A stretch of DNA of 8,841 nt, taken from the NCBI GenBank assembly GCA_017503945.1, contig JAFVSB010000008.1:1-8841 (forward strand), written 5' to 3'. The notes beneath the pieces were generated by a model. That model was not told the DNA's origin. It saw only the letters and a program-made list of their open reading frames with translations, and searched no databases. Within the stretch, counting starts at the first letter, position 1; each line of letters opens with the position of its first letter. Below, piece by piece: positions 1 through 6,604 of the stretch. Origin of the DNA: Clostridia bacterium (lineage in GTDB: Bacteria; Bacillota; Clostridia; UMGS1810). The translations under genes and the position numbers were made by a program.

Positions 1-2
1 AC

Positions 3-110
3 CCCTCCACCAAGCCAAAGCTTGCAAAGGTGCTTCTTTCACAAAACCAGCTCGATATTGAACGATTGATAGATGAAGCCGTTGAAGGCACCGAGACGGT
101 TGAGGTGTGA
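3..110 (+). CDS. C-terminal end of an unidentified upstream gene (5' truncated by window edge)
   Basis: An open frame runs from the window edge to a TGA at 108-110 and encodes the last 35 residues of a protein. The stop lies 4 nt before the GTG start of the next gene, and that gene's ribosome binding site is inside this coding sequence, which supports a real co-directional operon member. The tail begins PSTKPKLAKVLLSQ and ends in an acidic VEGTETVEV. The KP...VLLS pattern is loosely like the last residues of the FtsK/SpoIIIE gamma domain (KPREVLLS in Bacillus SpoIIIE), and ftsK-type genes do occur near recA in Firmicutes. However, the match is short and needs a two-residue insertion, so I do not assign a function. 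Confidence 0.6.
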   Translation, partial: PSTKPKLAKVLLSQNQLDIERLIDEAVEGTETVEV

Positions 111-114
111 TACG

Positions 115-594
115 GTGAATAGTGATATTTTGATGCAAAAAGCTCAGAAGGTGTATGAATATTTAAAATCCCAAGGCAAGACCATTGCCACTGCCGAAAG
201 CTGCACAGGCGGCATGATAGGCTCAAGCCTCACTGCAATTGCTGGCGTGAGCGAGGTGTATGGATATGGCTTTGTGACCTATTCTAACGAAGCAAAGATG
301 CAGCTTTTGGGTGTGAATGAGCACACGCTCGCCGCCTTTGGCGCTGTGAGCGCCGAGACTGTGGCCGAGATGGCAGAGGGAGCGCTTGCTCGCTCAGGTG
401 CCGACATGGCAGTGGCAGTAAGCGGCATTGCTGGCCCGGGCGGAGGCAGTGAGCAAAAGAGAGTGGGGCTTGTGTATGTGGGTTTTGCGCAAAAAGGCAA
501 AGCTACCCAGACCCATGCTCTCCAGCTCGACGGCGACAGAGAGAGCGTGAGACGACAAACCGTAGAAAATGTATTTGATATAATTATGAGGTGA
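115..594 (+). CDS. Stand-alone CinA C-terminal domain protein, PncC-type nicotinamide-nucleotide amidase
   Basis: This 159-residue protein is a CinA_C/PncC domain alone. Characterised members deamidate nicotinamide mononucleotide to nicotinate mononucleotide, recycling NMN released for example by NAD-dependent DNA ligase; the enzyme is cytosolic. Visible family motifs, numbered from the GTG start, are AESCTGG at 27-33, YSNEAK at 56-61, VSGIAGPGGG at 102-111, VGLVYVG at 117-123 and LDGDRESVRRQ at 138-148. Length matches E. coli PncC (about 165 residues), so it lacks the N-terminal MoaB-like domain of full-length CinA. I chose GTG 115 because GAGGTG at 102-107 sits 7 nt upstream; an ATG at 73 would add 14 residues without family support and would overlap the preceding gene. 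Its stop at 592-594 lies 5 nt before recA, as in the cinA-recA operons known from Streptococcus and Bacillus. The symbol could be pncC or cinA; I leave it blank because the N-terminal domain is absent. Confidence 0.9.
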   Translation: MNSDILMQKAQKVYEYLKSQGKTIATAESCTGGMIGSSLTAIAGVSEVYGYGFVTYSNEAKMQLLGVNEHTLAAFGAVSAETVAEMAEGALARSGADMAVAVSGIAGPGGGSEQKRVGLVYVGFAQKGKATQTHALQLDGDRESVRRQTVENVFDIIMR

Positions 595-599
595 AAATT

Positions 600-1628
600 A
601 TGGCTAAGGAAAAAATGGTCATCGACCCCAAAGCGGGCAGCAAAGAAGAAGCCATCACAGCGGCTCTTGCCCAGATTGAAAAAACCTTTGGCGAAGGCTC
701 GGTTATGAGGCTTGGTAATGCTCCCGCCCGCAAGGTGGAGGTCATTCCCACAGGCTCGCTTGCTCTTGACCTTGCTCTCGGCATTGGCGGACTTCCCCGT
801 GGCAGAATTGTGGAAATATATGGCCCCGAATCATCAGGTAAGACCACAGTGTCACTCCATGTGATTGCCGAAGCGCAAAAGCTTGGCGGTGAGGTTGCAT
901 TCATCGATGCTGAGCACGCTCTCGACCCCATCTATGCTCAAAAGCTTGGGGTAGATATCGACAGGCTCATCGTGTCACAGCCCGACACAGGCGAGCAGGC
1001 GCTCGAAATTGCCGAGGCTCTTGCCCGCAGCGGCGCCATTGATGTCATCATTGTGGACTCCGTTGCAGCCCTTGTGCCCAAGGCAGAAATTGCCGGCGTG
1101 ATGGGTGATTCTCATGTGGGTCTGCACGCGCGTCTTATGAGTCAGGCGCTTCGTAAGCTCACAGGTGTGATTCACAAATCCAACACAGTGGCTATATTTA
1201 TCAACCAGCTGCGTGAAAAGGTGGGCGTTATGTATGGCAACCCCGAGGTTACCACAGGCGGCCGTGCGCTTAAGTTTTATTCATCAATCCGCATAGATAT
1301 CAGACGAGTGGAAGCCATCAAAGACGGCTCCAACATCATAGGCAACCGCACCAGAGCAAAGGTTGTGAAAAACAAGCTTGCGCCCCCGTTTAAAGAGGCT
1401 GAGTTTGACATTCTCTTTGGCGAAGGTATCTCCAAAGAGGGCAATATCCTCGATGCTGCAGTGGAATATGATGTTATTCAAAAGGGCGGCGCTTGGTATT
1501 CATATGGCGGTGAAAAAATAGGTCAGGGTCGCGACAAGGCAAGAGAATATATGCGCGCAAACCCCGAATTCACCGACATGATATACAAGATGATCATGGA
1601 CAAGATAAACGGCGATGAAAGTAACTGA
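600..1628 (+). CDS. recA: RecA recombinase
   Basis: RecA forms ATP-dependent filaments on single-stranded DNA, drives strand exchange, and acts as co-protease for LexA self-cleavage. The 342-residue protein has the usual layout: N-terminal oligomerisation helix (about 12-35), Walker A GPESSGKT at 75-82, the catalytic Glu in AEHALDP (E105), Walker B VIIVDSVAAL at 149-158, DNA-binding loop L1 around GVMGDSHVG at 166-174, loop L2 following INQLREKVGV from 201 to about 220, and the ALKFY...RIDIRR signature at 223-236. Length is close to B. subtilis RecA (348), and the C-terminal acidic tail is short. ATG 600 is preferred over the in-frame GTG at 591 because GAGGTGA at 588-594 is 5 nt upstream; that site overlaps the stop of the amidase gene. 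No Bacillus-type LexA box is visible upstream, so expression probably depends on a promoter outside the window. Confidence 0.98.
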   Translation: MAKEKMVIDPKAGSKEEAITAALAQIEKTFGEGSVMRLGNAPARKVEVIPTGSLALDLALGIGGLPRGRIVEIYGPESSGKTTVSLHVIAEAQKLGGEVAFIDAEHALDPIYAQKLGVDIDRLIVSQPDTGEQALEIAEALARSGAIDVIIVDSVAALVPKAEIAGVMGDSHVGLHARLMSQALRKLTGVIHKSNTVAIFINQLREKVGVMYGNPEVTTGGRALKFYSSIRIDIRRVEAIKDGSNIIGNRTRAKVVKNKLAPPFKEAEFDILFGEGISKEGNILDAAVEYDVIQKGGAWYSYGGEKIGQGRDKAREYMRANPEFTDMIYKMIMDKINGDESN

Positions 1629-2244
1629 TGTAACCGTTCAAAAAAATAATAAGCACAGGGTCAGCGTATTTGTGGATAACGAATACGCTTTTTCCCTTGA
1701 TGAAACTGATGCGGTAGCCCTTAAGATAAAACCGGGCAGAGAGCTTAGCCAATCAGAGCTTGAAAGGTGCCGCATGGAGTCGTGCTTCACCAAAGCGCTG
1801 GCCAAGGCGTTTGACATGCTCTCGCGAAAGCCCTATAGCCGCAAAGAGCTTTCAGAAAAGCTATCCAAAAGCGGCTATGACGAGGCAATTGTGTTTGAGG
1901 TGGCCGAGGAGCTTGAAAGCCTTGGCTACATCAATGATGCCGACTATGCCGCACTTTTTTTGGAGCACTGCCTGAGCAAAATGTGGGGCAAAAAAAAGAT
2001 AAGATTTGAGATGAAGCAAAAAGGTCTTGCCGATGAAATAATAGCTGAAGCCATCGGCTCGCTTGATGATGAAAATACCGAGGACGAAATGACCGACATG
2101 ATTCTTGCCCGCTATAGGGGCGAGGACATGACCGACATGAAAACCAAAGCGCGCATAACGCGTTATTTTGCATCGCGCGGGTTTGATTTTGCACTTATAG
2201 ACAAGGCAATACGAAAAGCAATTGAGGTGACAGGCAATGAATAA
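1615..2244 (+). CDS. recX: RecX-family regulator of RecA
   Basis: RecX proteins bind RecA filaments and modulate them, usually by inhibition. The 209-residue product begins with the Firmicute-type N-terminal segment (VQKNNKHRVSVFVDNEYAFS, 8-27) and continues with three-helix repeats: LSRKPYSRKELSEKL (69-83), the diagnostic LGYINDADYA (103-112), GKKKIRFEMKQKGL (125-138) and a final repeat ending FASRGFDFALIDKAI (185-199). The start at ATG 1615 lies inside recA, giving a 14-nt overlap, and no clear Shine-Dalgarno sequence precedes it, so translation is probably coupled to recA. This fits a modulator kept at low stoichiometry. The stop overlaps the rimO start by 8 nt. An imperfect direct repeat lies in the linker before the last repeat (2080-2140). 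Assignment rests on motifs plus position after recA. Confidence 0.93.
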   Translation: MKVTDVTVQKNNKHRVSVFVDNEYAFSLDETDAVALKIKPGRELSQSELERCRMESCFTKALAKAFDMLSRKPYSRKELSEKLSKSGYDEAIVFEVAEELESLGYINDADYAALFLEHCLSKMWGKKKIRFEMKQKGLADEIIAEAIGSLDDENTEDEMTDMILARYRGEDMTDMKTKARITRYFASRGFDFALIDKAIRKAIEVTGNE

Positions 2245-3580
2245 AAAAATAGGCTTTATATCACTGGGTTGTGCCAAAAACCTTACCGACACCGAAACCA
2301 TGCTCGGTATACTTTCCGAGCGCGGCTTTGAAATAACCGCCGATGCATCGCTTGCCGATGTGATAGTGGTAAATACCTGTGCATTCATCGATTCTGCCAA
2401 AGAAGAATCGATAAACGCCATCTTAGAGATGGCAGCATACAAAGAGGACAAATGCGAGCTTTTAATAGTGGCAGGCTGCCTTGCTCAGCGCTACTCAGAC
2501 GATATCCTCACTGAGCTGCCCGAGGTAGACCTAATCCTTGGCACCACCGACTATGCGCGCATTGCCGAGGTGATTGAGGCATATTATGAAGATGGCGAAA
2601 AGATATCATCGGTAAGTGATGAAAACAAAGCCGTGAGCTATGATTTGCCCAGAGTGCAGAGCACACCTGCTCACACTGCCTATCTCAAAATAGCCGACGG
2701 GTGCGACAACTTCTGCACCTATTGCATCATTCCCAAGCTGCGCGGCAAATTTCGCTCGCGCCCCATGGCGAGCATACTCTCCGAGGCGCGCTCTCTTGCA
2801 GAGCACGGAGTAAAAGAGCTGATACTCGTGGCTCAGGACACCGCTTGCTACGGCAAAGACACAGGCGGGGGCAATCTGGCAGAGCTCCTTGCTTCTCTTG
2901 GAAAGATTGATGGCATTGAGTGGATAAGGCTGCAATATTGCTACCCTGAAAATATAACCGATGAGTTAATTGGCGAAATAGCCTCCAACCCCAAGGTGGT
3001 CAAATACCTCGATATGCCCATTCAGCACATAAGTGACAATATTTTAAAAAAGATGGGCAGGCGAAGCCGTGGTGCTCTTGTGCGCTCTTTAATCGATTCA
3101 ATCAGGCAGAGGATTCCTTCGGTGGTAATCCGTACCTCGCTCATTGTGGGTTTTCCCGGTGAGACCGAGGCAGATTTTGAAGAGCTCACCTATTTTCTTA
3201 TGCAATACCGCCTCGACAAGGTGGGCATATTCACCTATTCGCGCGAGGAAGGCACTCCTGCCTATGACTATGACGGTCAGATAAGTGAAGACATCAAAGA
3301 AGACAGACGCAGTCTTGCCATGACAATTCAAAAAGAGGTGTCGCACTCAATAAATTCAGAGAGAATCGGCAAAACCGATACCGTAATCATCGAGGGCTAC
3401 GATGCCGACGAATACTGCTATGTGGGCAGATGCTCGGGTGACACTCCTGAGGTTGATGCAATGGCATATGTATACAGCGAAGACGAGCTTAGCGCAGGTG
3501 ACATCGTGAGTGTGGAGATTGTAGATGCAAGTGACTATGATGTCATGTGCAAATGTGTTGACAGAACACAAATTTTGTGA
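2237..3580 (+). CDS. rimO: RimO, ribosomal protein S12 methylthiotransferase
   Basis: RimO is a radical-SAM enzyme that adds a methylthio group to the conserved aspartate of ribosomal protein S12. The 447-residue protein has the complete three-domain layout. The N-terminal UPF0004 domain carries the cluster-binding cysteines C12 (SLGCAKN), C48 (NTCAFI) and C81 (GCLAQRY). The radical-SAM core carries C156, C160 and C163 in CDNFCTYC, followed by IPKLRGKFRSRP. A C-terminal TRAM domain covers about 376-440. The SLGCAKNLTDTE start and the DGCDNFCTYC form favour RimO over the tRNA enzymes MiaB and MtaB. ATG 2237 has GAGGTGA at 2224-2230, 6 nt upstream. The start overlaps the end of recX by 8 nt, indicating one transcript. 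All six cluster cysteines are present, so it should be active. Confidence 0.96.
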   Translation: MNKKIGFISLGCAKNLTDTETMLGILSERGFEITADASLADVIVVNTCAFIDSAKEESINAILEMAAYKEDKCELLIVAGCLAQRYSDDILTELPEVDLILGTTDYARIAEVIEAYYEDGEKISSVSDENKAVSYDLPRVQSTPAHTAYLKIADGCDNFCTYCIIPKLRGKFRSRPMASILSEARSLAEHGVKELILVAQDTACYGKDTGGGNLAELLASLGKIDGIEWIRLQYCYPENITDELIGEIASNPKVVKYLDMPIQHISDNILKKMGRRSRGALVRSLIDSIRQRIPSVVIRTSLIVGFPGETEADFEELTYFLMQYRLDKVGIFTYSREEGTPAYDYDGQISEDIKEDRRSLAMTIQKEVSHSINSERIGKTDTVIIEGYDADEYCYVGRCSGDTPEVDAMAYVYSEDELSAGDIVSVEIVDASDYDVMCKCVDRTQIL

Positions 3581-3586
3581 TATTTT
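3558..3586 (+). promoter_or_regulatory. Candidate internal promoter for pgsA with inverted repeats in the spacer
   Basis: A perfect -35 hexamer TTGACA lies at 3558-3563, then a 17-nt spacer and a -10-like TATTTT at 3581-3586 (4 of 6 consensus positions). This places a transcription start near 3593, 25 nt before the pgsA ATG. The spacer holds the 13-nt palindrome CACAAATTTTGTG (3567-3579), which overlaps a second inverted repeat, GTGTT-gacag-AACAC (3555-3569). The layout resembles an operator embedded in a promoter, but I recognise no known regulator site. Most of it is coding sequence for the RimO C-terminus, so chance is possible. Confidence 0.35.
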
Positions 3587-3617
3587 TATATGGGATAAAC
3601 TCCAAGGAGGCGTATTT

Positions 3618-4175
3618 ATGAATTTGGCTAATAAGATTACAATGTCGAGAATACTTCTCATTCCGCTGTTTATGATTGCATACATGTGGAATTTCCCCTA
3701 CAATGAGCTGGTTGCCTGTGTGATTTTTGCAGTGGCATCACTCACCGATGGAGTCGACGGCTATGTCGCCCGCAACTACAACATGGTCACTGATTTTGGC
3801 AAATTCATTGACCCCCTTGCCGATAAGCTCCTCATTGCCACATCGCTCATTTGCTTTGTAGGCTCGGGCGAAATTGCCGCCTACATGGCAATCATCATCA
3901 TTGCGCGCGAGTTCATTGTCACAGGTCTGCGCACAGTGGCAATGTCAAAGGGAGTGGTTATTGCCGCTTCCATGACAGGCAAAATCAAAACATGCGTTCA
4001 GATTGGCGCAGTTATTTGCGTATTCCTCTTTGGCAAAGAGCTTGGAGTTAATATCACCCTCTTTGGAAAGGCGTATTCCATAGGCTATATAGCCATGTTC
4101 ATAGCCACTATATTCACCGTGTATTCGGGTGTAGAATATCTGGTTCAAAATAAAAAACTTTTGGAAGACCACTGA
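3618..4175 (+). CDS. pgsA: CDP-diacylglycerol--glycerol-3-phosphate 3-phosphatidyltransferase
   Basis: PgsA transfers the phosphatidyl group from CDP-diacylglycerol to glycerol-3-phosphate, the committed step to phosphatidylglycerol and cardiolipin; it sits in the cytoplasmic membrane. The 185-residue protein has the full CDP-alcohol phosphatidyltransferase motif D44-x2-D47-G48-x2-A51-R52-x8-G61-x3-D65-x3-D69. Hydrophobic membrane segments lie at about 10-25, 31-43, 71-81, 87-100, 126-139 and 153-176. The N-terminus NLANKITMSRILLIPLF and the FIDPLADKLL segment are typical of PgsA rather than phosphatidylserine or cardiolipin synthases. ATG 3618 follows a strong AAGGAGG at 3604-3610 with 7-nt spacing; extending the frame upstream to 3525 would overlap rimO without support. 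It is 37 nt after rimO, the loosest junction in the operon, which may allow separate control. It is the last gene before the terminator. Confidence 0.95.
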   Translation: MNLANKITMSRILLIPLFMIAYMWNFPYNELVACVIFAVASLTDGVDGYVARNYNMVTDFGKFIDPLADKLLIATSLICFVGSGEIAAYMAIIIIAREFIVTGLRTVAMSKGVVIAASMTGKIKTCVQIGAVICVFLFGKELGVNITLFGKAYSIGYIAMFIATIFTVYSGVEYLVQNKKLLEDH

Positions 4176-4190
4176 TTTTTCAAAAAAATT

Positions 4191-4221
4191 AACCCCTTGC
4201 AAATCGGTTGCAAGGGGTTTT
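4191..4221. terminator. Bidirectional intrinsic terminator between pgsA and the glycosidase gene
   Basis: A perfect 12-bp stem (AACCCCTTGCAA at 4191-4202 paired with TTGCAAGGGGTT at 4208-4219) encloses a 5-nt loop. On the plus strand it is followed by only a short T-run (TTTTG). On the minus strand it is followed by AATTTTTTTG, the complement of the A-rich tract at 4182-4190, which makes a good U-tract. It therefore serves both converging genes, more clearly the minus-strand one, whose stop codon is 3 nt from the stem. Confidence 0.9.
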
Positions 4222-4222
4222 G

Positions 4223-6460
4223 TTATGCCACAAATTCAAATCTTATATCATCGCCGCTTACCGAGAACACCACATATGTGCAGGTCTTGGCGTTTGATGT
4301 CATGTTGCTGGTTTTATAGTCTGCCACATTACCGCAGGTGATGTAGCGCACAGATCCATCTATCTTCATGCCCGAGGTTTCGCCCGAGCTCACATAAAAA
4401 ATCTTTTTGCCAAGCTTAGCAGCTTCTTGCATCATTGATTTTAGCATGTCTTTGTCATATGCGTTCATCTGGTCGGGAGCAAGCTCGGCGCATATCACGA
4501 TGTTTGAGCATGAGCCCGAAAGCGCAGCTCCAAGACTACCCCAGTCACTGCCGCTTTGAATGTAGCCCTTACTTGTGTTGAGGGTCACAAAGAGAGTGTT
4601 TTCCACCTCGGTGGCACTATACTCATTTGCCTTGCGGGCGTTTTCGGGCAGCGAGTCGGCATAGTAGCTTGCTGTGACAAAGGCTTTGTCATATTTGGCA
4701 ATGGTGGAGAGCCTGTTTAGTGAAAACCAACGGTTCAAAAGCGTAGCGCCGGCGGGTACATTACCGCTTACTGCTATTTTTTTGCCACCTGCAACAGAGC
4801 CATAGAGATTATCTGTGCCATACACCGACACCGGCGCTTTAAGCTCAGATTTTGCTTTGTTCACATTCACAAAATCCATCACATCGCCGTAGCGCACGCT
4901 TACAATGGCGCCTCCGCCCGATTTGGAGCTTACCTTACCTTTATCAACCGTCACCTCGTCGGAGCTCGATATCCAGTCAACAAGTGACGGATTTATTATG
5001 GTTCGCTGACCGTCATTGCCATAGCCATACACGCTGAGCTGAGCCGATTTGCCTGCTTCAATGCTCAGGGTTTCCACATTTGCTTCAATGGCAAACAGCG
5101 AGTCGATCACCTCTACCTCACACGATGCAAGCGCATCCCCGAGCTTTGCATATATTGTGTGCTTGCCGGGTTCGGGCGAGTAGAGCTCAAATGGCACACT
5201 ATTGCCGTTTTGGTCATATAGCTTGGTAGCTGATGCGTTGTGAGCAAACACATTTTCATATTGATCATAAAACACTGCGTCAAAGCGCACGCTGTCACCT
5301 TTTAGTATCACATTTTGCGAAGCTGTAAGCTCGCCCCTTGCGGCTTTGTCACCTACAAAGCCTGCCGAAAACACACCAATCGAGGTAGACACCTTTCGCT
5401 CCGATGACACCTTGTTTTTCACGCTATATGAGCCGTCAGCTTCTTTCATAGCAAAGGTGGTGGAGCCGCCGCCGTCGAGGTTGATGGCTTTGTGAGCGCC
5501 CAGCTCAATCATGAGGTTTGCAAGTTCTGTTTGCGTGAGGCCTCGGCAGGCGGCTTCTCTGCCGTCAGTTGCCACAAGGATGAGGGTGTCTCCATCGGCG
5601 GTGACGCCTGCGGCGCTTCTTTGGGCATAGCCTGTCACATTGCTTGTGAAATCACACACCTTGCCGCCGTCCACAATGAGAGTGTTGCCGCCCGTGGCTT
5701 CTTTGATGCCGTCAATATTTGGTGTGATGATGGTTTCCACTGTGACCACATCACCAATGGTGAAATTGTCAAAAAATGCATTAATCTGTGGATTAGTCAC
5801 GAGCGTATAGCCATTTTTGGGCATTTCAACCGCTGCCGAATCGGCTTCTTTTATTTCTTTTACAGTGTCGTTTTCTACAATAAGTACCTCAAAGCCCTCA
5901 CCGGGAGTCAGTGCCGCCCAGTCGGAGGTGAGCATGGTGATGGCGCCTGTGTCAACGGGCATTTTGTTTATCTGATACACAGGGCAGGTGTATCCCTGAG
6001 GGGAAGTGACTGTTGACGAAAACGAAAAATAATCCATTATAATTTGGTTATCTTCGGTGATAGCAATGCTTGCCATGTTGTCGATGGCAGGCGAGGATAT
6101 GAGCTTTCCGTCTTGATAGGTCATACCGAGCATATTGGTCTGGCCCGATGCAAAGTTAAAAAAGTCACCATTTATTGCAAGCGAAGCACCTGCACTTTTT
6201 GCCATCTGCCTCACTGTGGAGAGGTAGCTTGCACCGTTGTCTGATGTGAGCACCTTTACCGATGCGTTGGCATCCTTCATATCAACATATGCCACATACG
6301 CTCTTATCCAGCCGTTTGGCGTGAGCATCTGCCTGTGCTCATAGGTGATGGCATTGTTGATTTTTTTTGTGTTGGTGCGGCTGTACAGATATCCTGCACT
6401 GCCTGATATGGGGCATATTGCAATTGCAAAGGCAACTAAAGTACCTATTAATTTTTTCAT
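4223..6460 (-). CDS. Secreted phosphodiester glycosidase (NAGPA domain) with Ig-like repeats and a phosphoesterase-like C-terminal domain
   Basis: This 745-residue protein starts with a signal peptide (KK, hydrophobic 4-18, probable cleavage near 20-23), so it acts outside the membrane. The NAGPA/DUF2233 domain spans roughly 92-365, with NGDFFN at 97-102, GGNTLIVDGGKV at 257-268, RSAAGV at 281-286, DGREAACRGLTQTELA at 299-314 and NLDGGGSTT at 327-335. The human homologue removes GlcNAc from GlcNAc-1-phosphodiesters; bacterial members are thought to act on phosphodiester-linked glycans. Two Ig-like beta domains follow (about 377-452 and 457-534). Residues 540-745 resemble the end of a calcineurin-like phosphoesterase but show no metal-binding His/Asp motifs, so I infer a non-catalytic domain. 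The minus-strand ATG has AAGGAAGG (6469-6476) 8 nt upstream. There is no sortase motif, lipobox or C-terminal membrane helix, so the protein is probably released or held by protein contacts. The substrate is unknown. Confidence 0.88.
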   Translation of the reverse strand: MKKLIGTLVAFAIAICPISGSAGYLYSRTNTKKINNAITYEHRQMLTPNGWIRAYVAYVDMKDANASVKVLTSDNGASYLSTVRQMAKSAGASLAINGDFFNFASGQTNMLGMTYQDGKLISSPAIDNMASIAITEDNQIIMDYFSFSSTVTSPQGYTCPVYQINKMPVDTGAITMLTSDWAALTPGEGFEVLIVENDTVKEIKEADSAAVEMPKNGYTLVTNPQINAFFDNFTIGDVVTVETIITPNIDGIKEATGGNTLIVDGGKVCDFTSNVTGYAQRSAAGVTADGDTLILVATDGREAACRGLTQTELANLMIELGAHKAINLDGGGSTTFAMKEADGSYSVKNKVSSERKVSTSIGVFSAGFVGDKAARGELTASQNVILKGDSVRFDAVFYDQYENVFAHNASATKLYDQNGNSVPFELYSPEPGKHTIYAKLGDALASCEVEVIDSLFAIEANVETLSIEAGKSAQLSVYGYGNDGQRTIINPSLVDWISSSDEVTVDKGKVSSKSGGGAIVSVRYGDVMDFVNVNKAKSELKAPVSVYGTDNLYGSVAGGKKIAVSGNVPAGATLLNRWFSLNRLSTIAKYDKAFVTASYYADSLPENARKANEYSATEVENTLFVTLNTSKGYIQSGSDWGSLGAALSGSCSNIVICAELAPDQMNAYDKDMLKSMMQEAAKLGKKIFYVSSGETSGMKIDGSVRYITCGNVADYKTSNMTSNAKTCTYVVFSVSGDDIRFEFVA

Positions 6461-6468
6461 TTATTTTA

Positions 6469-6502
6469 CCTTCCTTAATTAAGTATATATTATATTTTAG
6501 CA
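6469..6502 (-). promoter_or_regulatory. Possible promoter and ribosome binding site for the glycosidase gene
   Basis: Reading the minus strand, an extended -10-like TGCTAAAAT lies at 6502-6494, and an overlapping TATAAT lies at 6494-6489. Neither has a good -35 hexamer 17 nt upstream; instead there are A/T tracts at 6511-6522 that could act as an UP-like element. The Shine-Dalgarno sequence AAGGAAGG (6476-6469) follows directly, implying a leader of only about 20 nt. The 10-bp palindrome CTTAATTAAG (6474-6483) overlaps its edge. The ribosome binding site is clear; the promoter is tentative. Confidence 0.3.
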
Positions 6503-6541
6503 CATATTGATAAAAAATAAAAGTGAAAATTTGTACTTTCG

Positions 6542-6570
6542 TTGACTATAATTGCCTTGTGTGGTATAAT
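6542..6570 (+). promoter_or_regulatory. Sigma-A-type extended -10 promoter for the DUF4330 gene
   Basis: The -35 box TTGACT (6542-6547) and the perfect -10 box TATAAT (6565-6570) are separated by 17 nt, with a TG dinucleotide at 6562-6563 giving an extended -10. A start near 6577 leaves a leader of about 28 nt carrying AAGAGG (6591-6596), 8 nt before ATG 6605, so there is no room for a riboswitch. It is the best promoter in the window and predicts strong constitutive expression of the DUF4330/O-antigen-ligase-family pair unless a repressor acts here. Confidence 0.85.
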
Positions 6571-6604
6571 ATACATAATTTATTATTGAAAAGAGGTTAT
6601 CAGA

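Noticed and set aside
73..114. ATG 73 as the start of the amidase
   Set aside because: It would overlap the preceding coding sequence and add basic residues outside the family; GTG 115 has a well-spaced GAGGTG.
1861..2451. A 196-codon minus-strand open frame across recX and rimO
   Set aside because: It overlaps two well-supported genes, one of which carries its catalytic cysteines there, and encodes no recognisable protein.
5492..6016. A 174-codon plus-strand open frame opposite the glycosidase gene
   Set aside because: It runs antisense through the conserved NAGPA domain; the His/Cys/Gly-rich translation is typical of a reverse-strand shadow, and no ribosome binding site stands out.
6392..6460. 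Lipoprotein signal in the glycosidase (Cys at residue 16)
   Set aside because: The residues before the cysteine (AIAI) do not fit a lipobox; an ordinary signal peptide fits better.
6474..6483. Palindrome CTTAATTAAG as a possible operator
   Set aside because: It is a short AT-only palindrome in an AT-rich intergenic region, partly explained by the glycosidase ribosome binding site, so chance is likely.
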